Assembly: GCA_947846985.1 (NCBI GenBank) | Contig: CANTUZ010000027.1 | Coordinates: 3,413,152-3,477,151 of the forward strand | Length of the DNA: 64,000 nt | Source: Fratercula arctica | Lineage: Eukaryota; Chordata; Aves; Charadriiformes; Alcidae | Direction of reading: 5' to 3' | Shown here: piece by piece, positions 31,307 to 43,799 of the stretch | Numbering within the stretch: position 1 is the first letter of the stretch | How the letters are laid out: every line of letters begins with the position of its first letter | Program-made: the position numbers and the translations under genes | Notes under the pieces: model-generated | Databases searched by the model: none | The model's input: the letters and a program-made list of their open reading frames with translations, nothing else | What the model was told of the DNA's origin: nothing

Positions 31307-34300
31307 GTGAGCGCCCCATAGCGACCCACAGCGCCCCATAGCGACCCATAGACACCCCATAGCACCCCCGCGCCGTGGGGGGGGACACGCCGGTGAGCGC
31401 CCCATAGCGACCCACAGCGCCCCATAGACACCCCATAGCACCCCATAGACACCCCATAGCACCCCCGCGCCGTGGGGGGGGACACGCCGGTGAGCGCCCC
31501 ATAGCGACCCACAGCGCCCCATAGCGACCCATAGACACCCCATAGACACCCCATAGCACCCCCGCGCCGTGGGGGGGGACACGCCGGTGAGCGCCCCATA
31601 GCGACCACAGCGCCCCATAGCGACCCATAGACACCCCATAGACACCCCATAGCACCCCCGCGCCGTGGGGGGGGACACGCCGGTGAGCGCCCCATAGCGA
31701 CCCACAGCGCCCCATAGCGACCCATAGACACCCCATAGACACCCCATAGCACCCCCGCGCCGTGGGGGGGGACACGCCGGTGAGCGCCCCATAGCGACCC
31801 ACAGCGCCCCATAGCGACCCATAGACACCCCATAGCACCCCCGCGCCGTGGGGGGGGACACGCCGGTGAGCGCCCCATAGCGACCCACAGCGCCCCATAG
31901 ACACCCCATAGCACCCCATAGACACCCCATAGCACCCCCGCGCCGTGGGGGGGGACACGCGGTGAGCGCCCCATAGCGACCCACAGCGCCCCATAGCGAC
32001 CCATAGACACCCCATAGACACCCCATAGCACCCCCCGCGCCGTGGGGGGGGACACGCCGGTGAGCGCCCCATAGCGGACCCATAGACAGCCCCATAGACG
32101 ACCCCTAGACACCCCATAGACACCCCATCGCACCCGGGGGGGGGGGGGGGGGGGGGGGACACCGCAGGTGAGCGCCCCATAGCGACCCATAGACAGCCCA
32201 TAGCGACCCATAGACACCCATAGACACCCCATAGCCACCCCCCGCGCCCGTGGGGGGGGACACGGCCGGTGAGCGCCCCATAGCGACCCACAGCTAGCCC
32301 CATAGAGACCCATAGGACACCCCATAGACCACCCCATAGACACCCCATAGACCCCGCGCCGTGGGGGGGGGGACACGCCGGTGAGCGCCCCATAGCGACC
32401 CCATAGGCCATAGCGGACCCCATAGACGACCCATAGAACCACATAGACACCCATAGCACCCCCGCGCCGTGGGGGGGGACACGCCGGTGAGCGCCCCATA
32501 GCGACCCATAGCGACCCATAGCGACCCATAGCACCCCCGCGCCGTGGGGGGCGACGCCCCGGTGAGCGCCCCATAGCGACCCATAGATACCCCATAGACA
32601 CCCCATAGCACCCCCGCGCCGTGGGGGGGGACACGCCGGTGAGCGCCCCATAGCGACCCATAGACACCCCATAGACACCCCATAGCACCCCCGCGCCGTG
32701 GGGGGGGACACCCCGGTGAGCGCCCCATAGCGACCCATAGACACCCCATAGACACCCCATAGCACCCCCGCGCCGTGGGGGGGGACACGCCGGTGAGCGC
32801 CCCATAGCGACCCACAGCGCCCCATAGACACCCCATAGCACCCCCGCGCCGTGGGGGGGGACACGCCGGTGAGCGCCCCATAGCGACCCATAGACACCCC
32901 ATAGACACCCCATAGCACCCCGCGCCGTGGGGGGGGACACCCCGGTGAGCGCCCCATAGCGACCCATAGATACCCCATAGACACCCCATAGCACCCCCGC
33001 GCCGTGGGGGGGGACACGCCGGTGAGCGCCCCATAGCGACCCATAGACACCCCATAGCACCCCCGCGCCGTGGGGGGGGACGCCCCGGTGAGCGCCCCAT
33101 AGCGACCCACAGCGCCCCATAGCGACCCATAGACACCCCATAGACACCCCATAGCACCCCCGCGCCGTGGGGGGGGACACGCCGGTGAGCGCCCCATAGC
33201 GACCCATAGACACCCCATAGACACCCCATAGCACCCCCGCGCCGTGGGGGGGGACACGCCGGTGAGCGCCCCATAGCGACCCATAGACACCCCATAGACA
33301 CCCCATAGCACCCCCGCGCCGTGGGGGGGGACACGCCGGTGAGCGCCCCATAGCGACCCACAGCGCCCCATAGCGACCCATAGCACCCCCGCGCCGTGGG
33401 GGGGGACACGCCGGTGAGCGCCCCATAGCGACCCACAGCGCCCCATAGACACCCCATAGCACCCCCGCGCCGTGGGGGGGGACACGCCGGTGAGCGCCCC
33501 ATAGCGACCCACAGCGCCCCATAGACACCCCATAGCACCCCCGCGCCGTGGGGGGGGACACGCCGGTGAGCGCCCCATAGCGACCCATAGACACCCCATA
33601 GACACCCCATAGCACCCCCGCGCCGTGGGGGGGGACACGCCGGTGAGCGCCCCATAGCGACCCATAGACACCCCATAGACACCCCATAGCACCCCCGCGC
33701 CGTGGGGGGGGACACCCCGGTGAGCGCCCCATAGCGACCCACAGCGCCCCATAGACACCCCATAGCACCCCCGCGCCGTGGGGGGGGACACGCCGGTGAG
33801 CGCCCCATAGCGACCCACAGCGCCCCATAGCGACCCATAGACACCCCATAGACACCCCATAGACACCCCATAGCACCCCCGCGCCGTGGGGGGGGACACG
33901 CCGGTGAGCGCCCCATAGCGACCCACAGCGCCCCATAGACACCCCATAGACACCCCATAGACACCCCATAGACACCCCATAGCACCCCCGCGCCGTGGGG
34001 GGGGACGCCCCGGTGAGCGCCCCATAGCGACCCATAGACACCCCATAGCACCCCCGCGCCGTGGGGGGGGACACCCCGGTGAGCGCCCCATAGCGACCCA
34101 CAGCACCCCATAGACACCCCATAGACACCCCATAGACACCCCATAGACACCCCATAGCACCCCCGCGCCGTGGGGGGGGGACACGCCGGTGAGCGCCCCA
34201 TAGCGACCCACAGCGCCCCATAGCGACCGATAGACACCCCATAGACACCCCATAGCACCCCCGCGCCGTGGGGGGCGACGCCCCGGTGAGCGCCCCCATA

Positions 34301-36130
34301 GCGACCCATAGATACCCCATAGCAACCCATAGACACCCCATGGACACCCCATAGCACCCCCACGCCGTGGGGGGGGACACGCCGGTGAGCGCCCCATAGC
34401 GACCCATAGACACCCCATAGCGCCCCATAGACACCCATAGACACCCCATAGCACCCCCGCGCCGTGGGGGGCGACGCCCCGGTGAGCGCCCCATAGCGAC
34501 CCACAGCGCCCCATAGCGACCCATAGACACCCCATAGACACCCCATAGCACCCCCGCGCCGTGGGGGGCGACGCCCCGGTGAGCGCCCCATAGCGACCCA
34601 TAGATACCCCATAGCAACCCATAGACACCCCATGGACACCCCATAGCACCCCCACGCCGTGGGGGGGGACACGCCGGTGAGCGCCCCATAGCGACCCATA
34701 GCGACCCATAGCAACCCATAGACACCCCATGGACACCCCATAGCACCCCCACGCCGTGGGGGGGGGACATGCCGGTGAGCGCCCCATAGCGACCCATAGA
34801 CACCCCATGGACACCCCATAGCACCCCCACGCCGTGGGGGGGGACATGCCGGTGAGCGCCCCATAGCGACCCATAGACACCCCATAGCACCCCCGCGCCG
34901 TGGGGGGGGACACGCCGGTGAGCGCCCCATAGCGACCCATAGACACCCCATAGACACCCCATAGCACCCCCGCGCCGTGGGGGGGGACACCCCGGTGAGC
35001 GCCCCATAGCGACCCATAGATACCCCATAGACACCCCATAGCACCCCCGCGCCGTGGGGGGGGACACGCCGGTGAGCGCCCCATAGCGACCCATAGACAC
35101 CCCATAGCACCCCCGCGCCGTGGGGGGCGACGCCCCGGTGAGCGCCCCATAGCGACCCACAGCGCCCCATAGCGACCCATAGACACCCCATAGACACCCC
35201 ATAGCACCCCCGCGCCGTGGGGGGGGACACGCCGGTGAGCGCCCCATAGCGACCCATAGACACCCCATAGACACCCCATAGCACCCCCGCGCCGTGGGGG
35301 GGGACACGCCGGTGAGCGCCCCATAGCGACCCATAGACACCCCATAGACACCCCATAGCACCCCCGCGCCGTGGGGGGGGACACGCCGGTGAGCGCCCCA
35401 TAGCGACCCATAGACACCCCATAGACACCCCATAGACACCCCATAGCACCCCCGCGCTGTGGGGGGGGACACGCCGGTGAGCGCCCCATAGCGACCCATA
35501 GACACCCCATAGACACCCCATAGCACCCCATAGATACCCCATAGCACCCCCGCGCCGTGGGGGGGGACACGCCGGTGAGCGCCCCATAGCGACCCATAGA
35601 CACCCCATAGACACCCCATAGACACCCCATGGACACCCCATAGCACCCCCGCGCCGTGGGGGGGGACACGCCGGTGAGCGCCCCATAGCGACCCATAGAC
35701 ACCCCATAGACACCCCATAGCACCCCCGCGCCGTGGGGGGGGACACGCCGGTGAGCGCCCCATAGCGACCCATAGACACCCCATAGACACCCCATAGACA
35801 CCCCATAGATACCCCATAGCACCCCCGCGCCGTGGGGGGGGACGCCCCGGTGAGCGCCCCATAGCGACCCATAGACACCCCATAGACACCCCCAGCCTCA
35901 TAGCACCCCTGCGCCATGGGGGGGCACACGCCAGTGAGCGCCCCACGGCGACCCATAGCGACCCACGGCGACCCATAGACACCCCATAGCACCCCATAGA
36001 CACCCCATGGCACCCCATAGACACCGCATAGACACCCCCAGCCCCATAGCACCCCCGCATCATGGGGGGGGATGCCCCAGTGAGCGCCCCACGGCGACCC
36101 ACAGCGACCCATAGACACCCCCGTAGCACC
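31307..36130. repeat. Array of about 50-55 copies of a PSI exon end plus donor
   Basis: Unit of about 70-105 bases: CACCCCCGCGCCGTGGGGGG, GGGACACGCCG then GTGAGCGCCCCATAGCGACC and one to five ATAGACACCCC filler units. The first half is the last about 35 bases of the exon at 31179-31306 with its donor. Most copies have the G-run that is one shorter than in the exon. Variants read GACGCCCCGGTGAGC or GACACCCCGGTGAGC. From about 35880 the unit drifts (CGCCATGGG, CAGTGAGCGCCCCACGG). The part 32050-32470 is error-rich. Confidence 0.96.
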
Positions 36131-36179
36131 CCATAGACACCCCTAACGCTATAGCAGCTTTCTATGGATCTTTTTGTGC

Positions 36180-38920
36180 CCCATAGAGCACTATATACCA
36201 TATATTCTGCCCCATAGCGCTCCTCCATGGGTCCCCTCCTGCCCCATAGCGCTCTCTCCTGCCCCATAGCGGCCTATATCCCCCATGTCCTGCCCCATAG
36301 CGCCTCTCCATGGACCTTTTCCTGCCCCATAGCGCTCTCTCCTGCCCCATAGCAGCCTCTCCTGCCCCATAGCGCCCCTCCATGGGTCCCCTCCTGCCCC
36401 ATAGTGGCCTATATACCATATGTCCTGCCCCATAGCACCCCCTCTTGCCCCATAGCGCCCCTCCATGGGCCCCCTCCTGCCCCATAGCGCTCTCTCCTGC
36501 CCCATAGCGCCCCTCCATGGACCCCCTCCTGCCCCATAGCGGCCTCTCCTGCCCCATAGCGGCCTGTATCCCACATCTCCTGCCCCATAGCGCTCTCTCC
36601 TGCCCCATAGCGCCCCTCCATGGACCCCCTCCTGCCCCATAGCGGCCTATATGCCACATCTCCTGCCCCATAGCGGCCTATATCCCACATCTCGTGCCCC
36701 ATAGCGGCCTCTCCTGCCCCATAGCGCCCCTCCATGGACCCCCTCCTGCCCCATAGCGGCCTATATCCCACATCTCCTGCCGCATAGCGCTCTCTCCTGC
36801 CCCATAGCAGCCTCTCCTGCCCCATAGCGCTCTCTCCTGCCCCATAGCGCTCTCTCCTGCCCCATAGCGCCCCTCCGTGGGCCCCCTCCTGCCCCATAGC
36901 GGCCTATATCCCACATCTCCTGCCCCATAGCACCTCTCCATGGACCTTTTCCTGCCCCATAGCGCTCTCTCCTGCCCCATAGCGCCCCTCCGTGGGCCCC
37001 CTCCTGCCCCATAGCGCCCCTCCATGGGCTCCCTCCTGCCCCATAGCGGTCTCTCCTGCCCTATAGCTCCCCTCCATGGGCCCCCTCCTGCCCCATAGCG
37101 CTCTCTCCTGCCCCATAGCGCCCCTCCATGGACCCCCTCCTGCCCCATAGCGGTTTATATCCCACGTCTCATGCCCCATAGCGCCCTCTCCTGCCCCATA
37201 GCAGCCTGTATCCCCCATGTCCTGCCCCATAGCGCCCTCTCCTGCCCCATAGCAGCCTGTATCCCACATCTCCTGCCCCATAGCGCCCCTCCTGCCCCAT
37301 AGCGCTCTCTCCTGCCCCATAGCACCCCTCCATGGACCCCCTCCTGCCCCATAGCGCCCTCTCCTTCCCCATAGCGGCCTGTATCCCCTATGTCCTGCCC
37401 CTTAGCGCTCTCTCTTGCCCCATAGCACCCCTCCATGGACCCCCTCCTGCCCCATAGCGCTCTCTCCTGCCCCATAGCACCCCTCCATGGGCTCCCTCCT
37501 GCCCCATAGCGGTCTCTCCTGCCCTATAGCTCCCCTCCATGGGCCCCCTCCTGCCCCATAGCGCTCTCTCCTGCCCCATAGCGCCCCTCCATGGATCCCC
37601 TCCTGCCCCATAGCGGTTTATATCCCACGTCTCCTGCCCCATAGCGCCCTCTCCTGCCCCATAGCAGCCTGTATCCCCCATGTCCTGCCCCATAGCGCCC
37701 TCTCCTGCCCCATAGCAGCCTGTATCCCACATCTCCTGCCCCATAGCGCCCCTCCTGCCCCATAGCGCTCTCTCCTGCCCCATAGCGCCCCTCCATGGAC
37801 CCCCTCCTGCCCCATAGCAGCCTGTATCCCACATCTCCTGCCCCATAGCGGCCTCTCTTGCCCCATAGCGCCCCTCCATGGGCCCCCTCCTGCCCCATAG
37901 CGGCCTATATACCATATGTCCTGCCCCATAGCAGCCCCTCTTGCCCCATAGCGCCCCTCCGTGGGCCCCCTCCTGCCCCATAGCACCCTCTCCTGCCCCA
38001 TAGCAGCCTGTATCCCACATTTCCTGCCCCATAGCGGCCTCTCCTGCCCCATAGCGCCCCTCCATGGGTCCCCTCCTGCCCCATAGCGGCCTATATACCA
38101 TATGTCCTGCCCCATAGCACCCCCTCCTGCCCCATAGCGCCCCTCCATGGGCTTCCTCCTGCCCCATAGCGCTCTCTCCTGCCCCATAGCGCTCCTCCAT
38201 GGACCCCCTCCTGCCCCATAGCGGCCTCTCCTGCCCCATAGCGTCGCTCTGTGGACCCCCTCCTGCCCCATAGCGGCCTATATACCATATGTCCTGCCCC
38301 ATAGCACCCCCTCCTGCCCCATAGCGCCCCTCCATGGGCTTCCTCCTGCCCCATAGCGCTCTCTCCTGCCCCATAGCGCTCCTCCATGGACCCCCTCCTG
38401 CCCTATAGCGGCCTCTCCTGCCCCATAGCGTCGCTCTGTGGATCCCCTCCTGCCCCATAGCGGCCTCTCCTGCCCCATAGCGCCCCTCCATGGGCTCCCT
38501 CCTGCCCCATAGCGCTCTCTCCTGCCCCATAGCACCCCTCCATGGGCCCCCTCCTGCCCCATAGCGGCCTCTCCTGCCCCATAGCGCTCTCTCCTGCCCC
38601 ATAGTGCCCCTCCTGCCCCATAGCGGCCTGTATCCCACATGTCCTGCCGCATAGCGCCCCTCCTGCCCCATAGCGCTCTCTCCTGCCCCATAGCGCCCCT
38701 CCATGGACCCCCTCCTGCCCCATAGCGCCCCTCCGTGGACCCTCTCCTGCCCCATAGCGCTCTCTCCTGCCCCATAGCGCCCCTCCATGGACCCCCTCCT
38801 GCCCCATAGCGCTCTCTCCTGCCCCATAGCGCCCCTCCATGGGCTCCCTCCTGCCCCATAGCGCCCCTCCATGGACCCCCTCCTGCCCCATAGCGCCCTC
38901 CGTGGGCCCCCCCGCCCCCG
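36180..38920. repeat. CTCCTGCCCCATAGCG minisatellite
   Basis: About 125 units of around 20 bases: CTCTCTCCTGCCCCATAGCG, CCCCTCCATGGACCCCCTCC, CGGCCTATATCCCACATCTC. Higher-order blocks of several hundred bases are duplicated (for example around 37,040-37,330 and 37,490-37,780). Confidence 0.96.
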
Positions 38921-38951
38921 CTGACCCCGCTGACCCCGTGCCCCCCCGCAG

Positions 38952-39162
38952 CCCCCCCAGCTGTGCACGTGGTGCACCAACTGCCCCGAGGGCGCGTGCA
39001 TCGCGCGGGGCCGCAGCTGCGCGCGGGAGAGCGACTGTGGCGGGAGCCAGCGCGCGGTCGCCGCCGCCGCCAACTGCTCCGAGGCCGCCTGCGGCGCCGC
39101 CGACTGCGGCGCGTGCACCGCCGGGGGGGGCTGCGTCTGGACGCGGCAGTTCAAGCGCACGG
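38952..39162 (+). CDS. MEGF8: MEGF8 exon: cysteine-rich PSI-like modules
   Basis: Acceptor CCCCGCAG, donor CACGG|GTGAGG; 211 bases, phase 0 in and one base out. It reads C-T-W-C-T-N-C-P-E-G-A-C-I, then C-S-E-A-A-C-G-A-A-D-C-G-A-C-T and G-G-C-V-W-T-R-Q-F-K-R-T-G. The cysteine spacing and C-V-W-T-R-Q-F-K-R-T are diagnostic of this part of MEGF8. Its last about 40 bases with donor recur five times in the next intron. The join to the exon at 42060 gives F-K-R-T-G-W-S-C, about 15 residues shorter than I expect from the mammalian protein. Confidence 0.94.
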
Positions 39163-41150
39163 GTGAGGGGGGGGCGCTATGGGGGGGGTGTGAGGGGATG
39201 GGGGGTGTGAGGGGAGATGGGGGGGTGTGAGGGGATGGGGGTTATGGGGGTGTGAGGGGATGGGGGGATGGGGGGTGTGAGGGGATGGGGGGGGGCTGCG
39301 TCTGGACGCGGCAGTTCAAGCGCACGGGTGAGGGGGGGCTGCGGGGGGGGGGGGCTGTGAGGGGAAATGGGGGGTGTGAGGGGATGGGGGTTGTGGGGGC
39401 TGTGAGGGGATGGGGGGTGTGAGGGGATGGGGGTGTGAGGGGCGGGGGGGTGTGGGGACATGAGGGGTGTGAGGAGATGGGGGTTATGGGGGCTGTGAGG
39501 GGCGGGGGGGGCTGCGTCTGGACGCGGCAGTTCAAGCGCACGGGTGAGGGGGGGGGGCTATGGGGGGGGGTGTGGGGGGATGGGGGTTATGGGGGGGGTC
39601 TGTGAGGGGAGATGGGGGCTGTGAGGGGACGGGGGGGGCTATGGGGGGCTGTGGGGAGATGGGGGGCTGTGAGGGGATGGGGGCTGTGAGGGGCGGGGGG
39701 GGCTATGGGGGGCTGTGGGGAGATGGGGGGGCTGTGAGGGGATGGGGGTTATGGGGGCTGTGAGGGGATGGGGGTGTGAGGGGAGATGGGGGCTGTGAGG
39801 GGATGGGGGGGGCTATGGGGGGCTGTGGGGAGATGGGGGGGCTGTGAGGGGATGGGGGTTATGGGGGGTGTGAGGGGAGATGGGGGGTGTGAGGGGATGG
39901 GGGGATGGGGGGAGATGGGGGGTGTGAGGGGAGATGGGGGCTGTGAGGGGATGGGGGGGCTATGGGGGGCTGTGGGGAGATGGGGGGGCTGTGAGGGGAT
40001 GGGGGTTATGGGGGGTGTGAGGGGAGGGCTGTGAGGGGATGGGGGTTATGGGGGGTGTGAGGGGAGATGGGGGGTGTGAGGGGATGGGGGGATGGGGGGA
40101 GATGGGGGGTGTGAGGGGACATGGGGGGGCTGTGAGGGGCGGGGGGGGCTGCGTCTGGACGCGGCAGTTCAAGCGCACGGGTGAGGGGGGGGGGGGCTAT
40201 GGGGGGGTGTGAGGGGATGGGGGGGCTGTGAGGGGATGGGGGGTGTGAGGGGATGGGGGTTGTGGGGGGTGTGAGGGGAGATGGGGGCTGTGAGGGAATG
40301 GGGGTTATGGGGGGCGTGAGGGGAGATGGGGGGTGTGAGGGAATGGGGGTTATGGGGGGCGTGAGGGGAGATGGGGGGTGTGAGGGGAGATGGGGGGTGT
40401 GAGGGGATGGGGGTTATGGGGGGCGTGAGGGGATGGGGGGGGGCTGCGTCTGGACGCGGCAGTTCAAGCGCACGGGTGAGGGGGGGGCTGCGAGGGGGGG
40501 GGGGGGTGAGGGGACATGGAGGGGGTGAGGGGATGGGGGTTGTGGGGGGTGTGAGGGGAAATGGGGGCTGTGAGGGAATGGGGGTTATGGGGGGTCTGTG
40601 GGGAGATGAGGGGGGGCTGTGGGGCCTGGGGGGGGTGAGGGGATGGGGGGGGGGGCTGCGTCTGGACGCGGCAGTTCAAGCGCACGGGTGAGGGGGGGGG
40701 GCTATGGGGGGGGGGTGTGGGGGGATGGGGGTTATGGGGGGGGTCTGTGAGGGGAGATGGGGGCTGTGAGGGGACGGGGGGGGCTATGGGGGGCTGTGGG
40801 GAGATGGGGGGGCTGTGAGGGGATGGGGGCTGTGAGGGGCGGGGGGGGCTATGGGGGGGATGGGGGGTGTGAGGGGAAATGGGGGGTGTGAGGGGATGGG
40901 GGTTATGGGGGGGGTCTGTGAGGGGCGGGGGGGGGCTATGGGGGGGGCTGTGGGGAGATGGGGGGGCTATGGGGGGGATGGGGGGGTGAGGGGATGGGGG
41001 TTACGGGGGGGGTCTGTGAGGGGCGGGGGGGGGCTATGGGGGGGCTGTGGGGAGATGGGGGGGGGCTGTGGGGCCTGGGGGGATGGGGGCTGTGAGGGGC
41101 TGGGGGTTATGGGGGGAGATGGGGCTTATGGGGAGAGGCAGATGGGCGTG
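39163..41150. repeat. GTGAGGGGATGGGGGTTATGG minisatellite with five exon-end copies
   Basis: The background unit is GTGAGGGGATGGGGGTTATG with GGAGATGGGGGGTGTGAGGG. Embedded are five copies of the end of the exon at 38952 with its donor (GGCTGCGTCTGGACGCGGCA, then GTTCAAGCGCACGGGTGAGG) at about 39294, 39509, 40147, 40442 and 40655. They keep C-V-W-T-R-Q-F-K-R-T-G exactly. The background itself looks grown from the donor GTGAGGGG. Confidence 0.95.
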
Positions 41151-41154
41151 GGGA

Positions 41155-42050
41155 TGGGTGTGGGGCCGGGCCCCCCCTGACCCCCATGTGTGGGGCCGGG
41201 GGTGCCGGTCCCTGACCCCCACGTGTGGGGCTGGTCTCTGACCCCCATGTGTGGGGCTGGGTGTGGGCCCGGGGGTGCTGGTCCCTGACCCCCACGTGTG
41301 GGGCTGGGTGTGTGGGGCCGGGGGTGCTGGTTGCTGACCCCCATGTGTGGGGTGTGTGTGGGGCCGGGGGTGCTGGTTGCTGACCCCCATGTGTGGGGCT
41401 GGTCCCTGACCCCCATGTGTGGGCCCGGGGGTGCCGGTCCCTGACCCCCACGTGCGGGGCCGGTTGCTGACCCCCACGTGTGGGGCCGGTCGCTGACCCC
41501 CATGTGTGGGGCCGGTCCCTGACCCCCACGTGTGGGGCCGGTCGCTGACCCCCATGTGCGGGGCCGGTCGCTGACCCCCACGTGTGGGGCCGGTCCCTGA
41601 CCCCCATGTGTGGGGCCGGTCGCTGACCCCCATGTGTGGGGCCGGTCCCTGACCCCCACGTGTGGGGCCGGTCCCTGACCCCCATGTGTGGGGCTGGGTG
41701 TGGGCCCGGGGGTGCCGGTCCCTGACCCCCATGTGCGGGGCCGGTCGCTGACCCCCATGTGTGGGGCCGGTCCCTGACCCCCACGTGTGGGGCCGGTCCC
41801 TGACCCCCCATGTGCGGGGCCGGTCGCTGACCCCCATGTGTGGGGCCGGGGGTGCCGGTCCCTGACCCCCACGTGTGGGGCCGGTCCCTGACCCCCATGT
41901 GTGGGGCCGGTCCCTGACCCCCATGTGCGGGGCCGGTCGCTGACCCCCATGTGTGGGGCTGGGTGTGGGCCCGGGGGTGCCGGTCCCTGACCCCCACGTG
42001 TGGGGCCGGTCGCTGACCCCCACGTGTGGGGCCGGTCCCTGACCCCCCGC
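41155..42050. repeat. CCCTGACCCCCACGTGTGGGGCCGGT minisatellite
   Basis: About 30 units of 26-30 bases with CCATGTG/CCACGTG alternation and GGGCCCGGGGGTGCCGGT variants, running up to the acceptor of the exon at 42060. Confidence 0.95.
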
Positions 42051-42059
42051 GCGCCGCAG

Positions 42060-42229
42060 GGTGGAGCTGCCTCAGCCGCGCGCTGCTCGAGCTCTCGCCG
42101 GTGCCGCTGGAGGCGTCGCCGCCGCTGCCCTGCCCCGCGCCCTGCCCCCGCCTGCGCTCCTGCGCCGCCTGCCTGGGCCCGCGCGGCGCCGGCGGGAGCC
42201 ACTGCGTCTGGAGCCAGGCTCTGCGGCAG
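42060..42229 (+). CDS. MEGF8: MEGF8 exon: PSI-type module
   Basis: Acceptor GCGCCGCAG, donor CGGCAG|GTGGGC; 170 bases, two in and phase 0 out. It reads W-S-C-L-S-R-A-L-L-E-L-S-P-V-P-L-E, then P-L-P-C-P-A-P-C-P-R-L-R-S-C-A-A-C-L and S-H-C-V-W-S-Q-A-L-R-Q. Cysteine spacing and the C-V-W core fit a PSI-type module, continued by C-L-S-P-S-W in the next exon. The last about 30 bases plus donor form the unit that repeats about twelve times in the following 1.4 kb. Confidence 0.94.
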
Positions 42230-43725
42230 GTGGGCACTTGGGGGGCACTTGGGGGGCACTTGGGGGGCTGGGGGGGCACTTGGGGGGCTGGGGGGGGCAC
42301 TTGGGGGGACGGAGGGGCACTTGGGGGTCACTTGGGGGGCTGGCAGCACTGCGTCTGGAGCCAGGCTCTGCGGCAGGTGGGGGCACGGGGGCGCTGGGGG
42401 GCACTTGAGGGGCTGGGGGGCACTTGGGGGGCTGGGGGGACGGAGGGGCACTTGGGGGGCTGGGGGGGACACTTGGGGGGCACTTGGGGGGCTGGCACCA
42501 CTGCGTCTGGAGCCAGGCTCTGCAGCAGGTGGGGGCACTTGGGGGGCTGGGGGGGGCACTTGGGGGGCTGGAGCCACTGCGTCTGGAGCCAGGCTCTGCA
42601 CCAGGTGGGGGGGGCACTTGGGGGGCTGGGGGGCACTTGGGGGGCTGGCACCACTGCGTCTGGAGCCAGGCTCTGCGGCAGGTGGGGGCACGGGGGGCAC
42701 TTGGGGGGCTGGGGGGGACACTTGGGGGTCTGGGGGAGACACTTGGGGGGCACTTGGGGGGCTGGGGGGGGACAGGGGGGCTGGGGGGCACTTGGGGGGC
42801 TGGGGGGGACACTTGGGGGGCACTTGGGGGGCTGGCACCACTGCGTCTGGACCAGCGCCCTGCGGCAGGTAGGGGCACTTGGGGGGCTGGGGGGGGCACT
42901 TGGGGGGCTGGGGGGCACTTGGGGGTCACTTGGGGGGCTGGCACTACTGCATCTGGAGCAGCGCTCTGCAGCAGGTGGGCACTTGGGGGGCACTTGGGGG
43001 GCTGGGGGCACTTGGGGGGCTGGGGGGCACTTGGGGGGCTGGCATCACTGCGTCTGGAGCCAGGCTCTGCGCCAGGTGGGCACTTGGGGGGCTGGGGGGG
43101 GACGGGGGGTCTGGCACCACTGCATCTGGAGCAGCGCCGTGCAGCAGGTGGGCGCTGGGGGGCACTTGGGGGGCTGGGGGGGACACTTGGGGGCACTTGG
43201 GGGGCTGGCAGCACTGCGTCTGGAGCCAGGCTCTGCGGCAGGTGGGGGGCACTTGGGGGGCTGAGGGGGCACTTGGGGGGCTGGGGGGCACACTTGGGGG
43301 TCACTTGGGGGTCTGGCACCACTGCGTCTGGAGCGGCGCCCTGCGGCAGGTGGGGGCACGGGGGGGTCTCATTGGGGGTGTGGGGAGGGCACTTGGGGGG
43401 CTGGGGGGGGGCACTTGGGGGTCACTTGGGGGACTGGGGGGACGGAGGGGCACTTGGGGGGCTGGGGGGCACTTGGGGGGCTGGGGGAGGCACTTGGGGG
43501 TCACTTGGGGGGCTGGCACCACTGCGTCTGGAGCCAGGCTCTGTGGCAGGTGGGCGCTGGGGGGCACTTGGGGGGCTGGGGGGGACACTTGGGGGTCTGG
43601 CACCACTGCGTCTGGAGCGGCGCCCTGCGGCAGGTGGGCACTTGGGGGGCTGGGGGGGGCCAGTGGGGGGGGGGCCGGGGGGGGCATTTGGGGGGCTGGG
43701 GGGGGCCGGTGAGGGGGGGGGCACT
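42230..43725. repeat. Array of about twelve exon-end copies in a GGGGCACTTGGGGGGCTGGG background
   Basis: The end of the exon at 42060 (CACTGCGTCTGGAGCCAGGC, TCTGCGGCAG|GTGGGC) recurs at about 42348, 42500, 42575, 42650, 42838, 42945, 43045, 43120, 43210, 43318, 43520 and 43603. The background is GGCACTTGGGGGGCTGGGGG, which is the first part of the intron. Several copies differ by codon changes (C-I-W-S-S-A-L-Q-Q). Confidence 0.95.
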
Positions 43726-43799
43726 TGGGGGGCTGGTTTGGCGGGGGTGGGGGGCTGGAGGGGGCCGGTTGTGGGGCGGGGGGATGGGACACTTGGGGG

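Noticed and set aside
31307..36130. CRISPR-like appearance of regular repeats with spacers
   Set aside because: Vertebrate gene context. The repeats contain exon sequence, the spacers are themselves ATAGACACCCC repeats of variable number, and there are no cas genes.
31108..36267. Minus-strand open frames of about 1,600-1,700 codons encoding a repetitive protein (RCGSLWGAH type)
   Set aside because: They are antisense to the exon-end array and directly explained by repetition of a unit without stops. No promoter, splice signals or domain.
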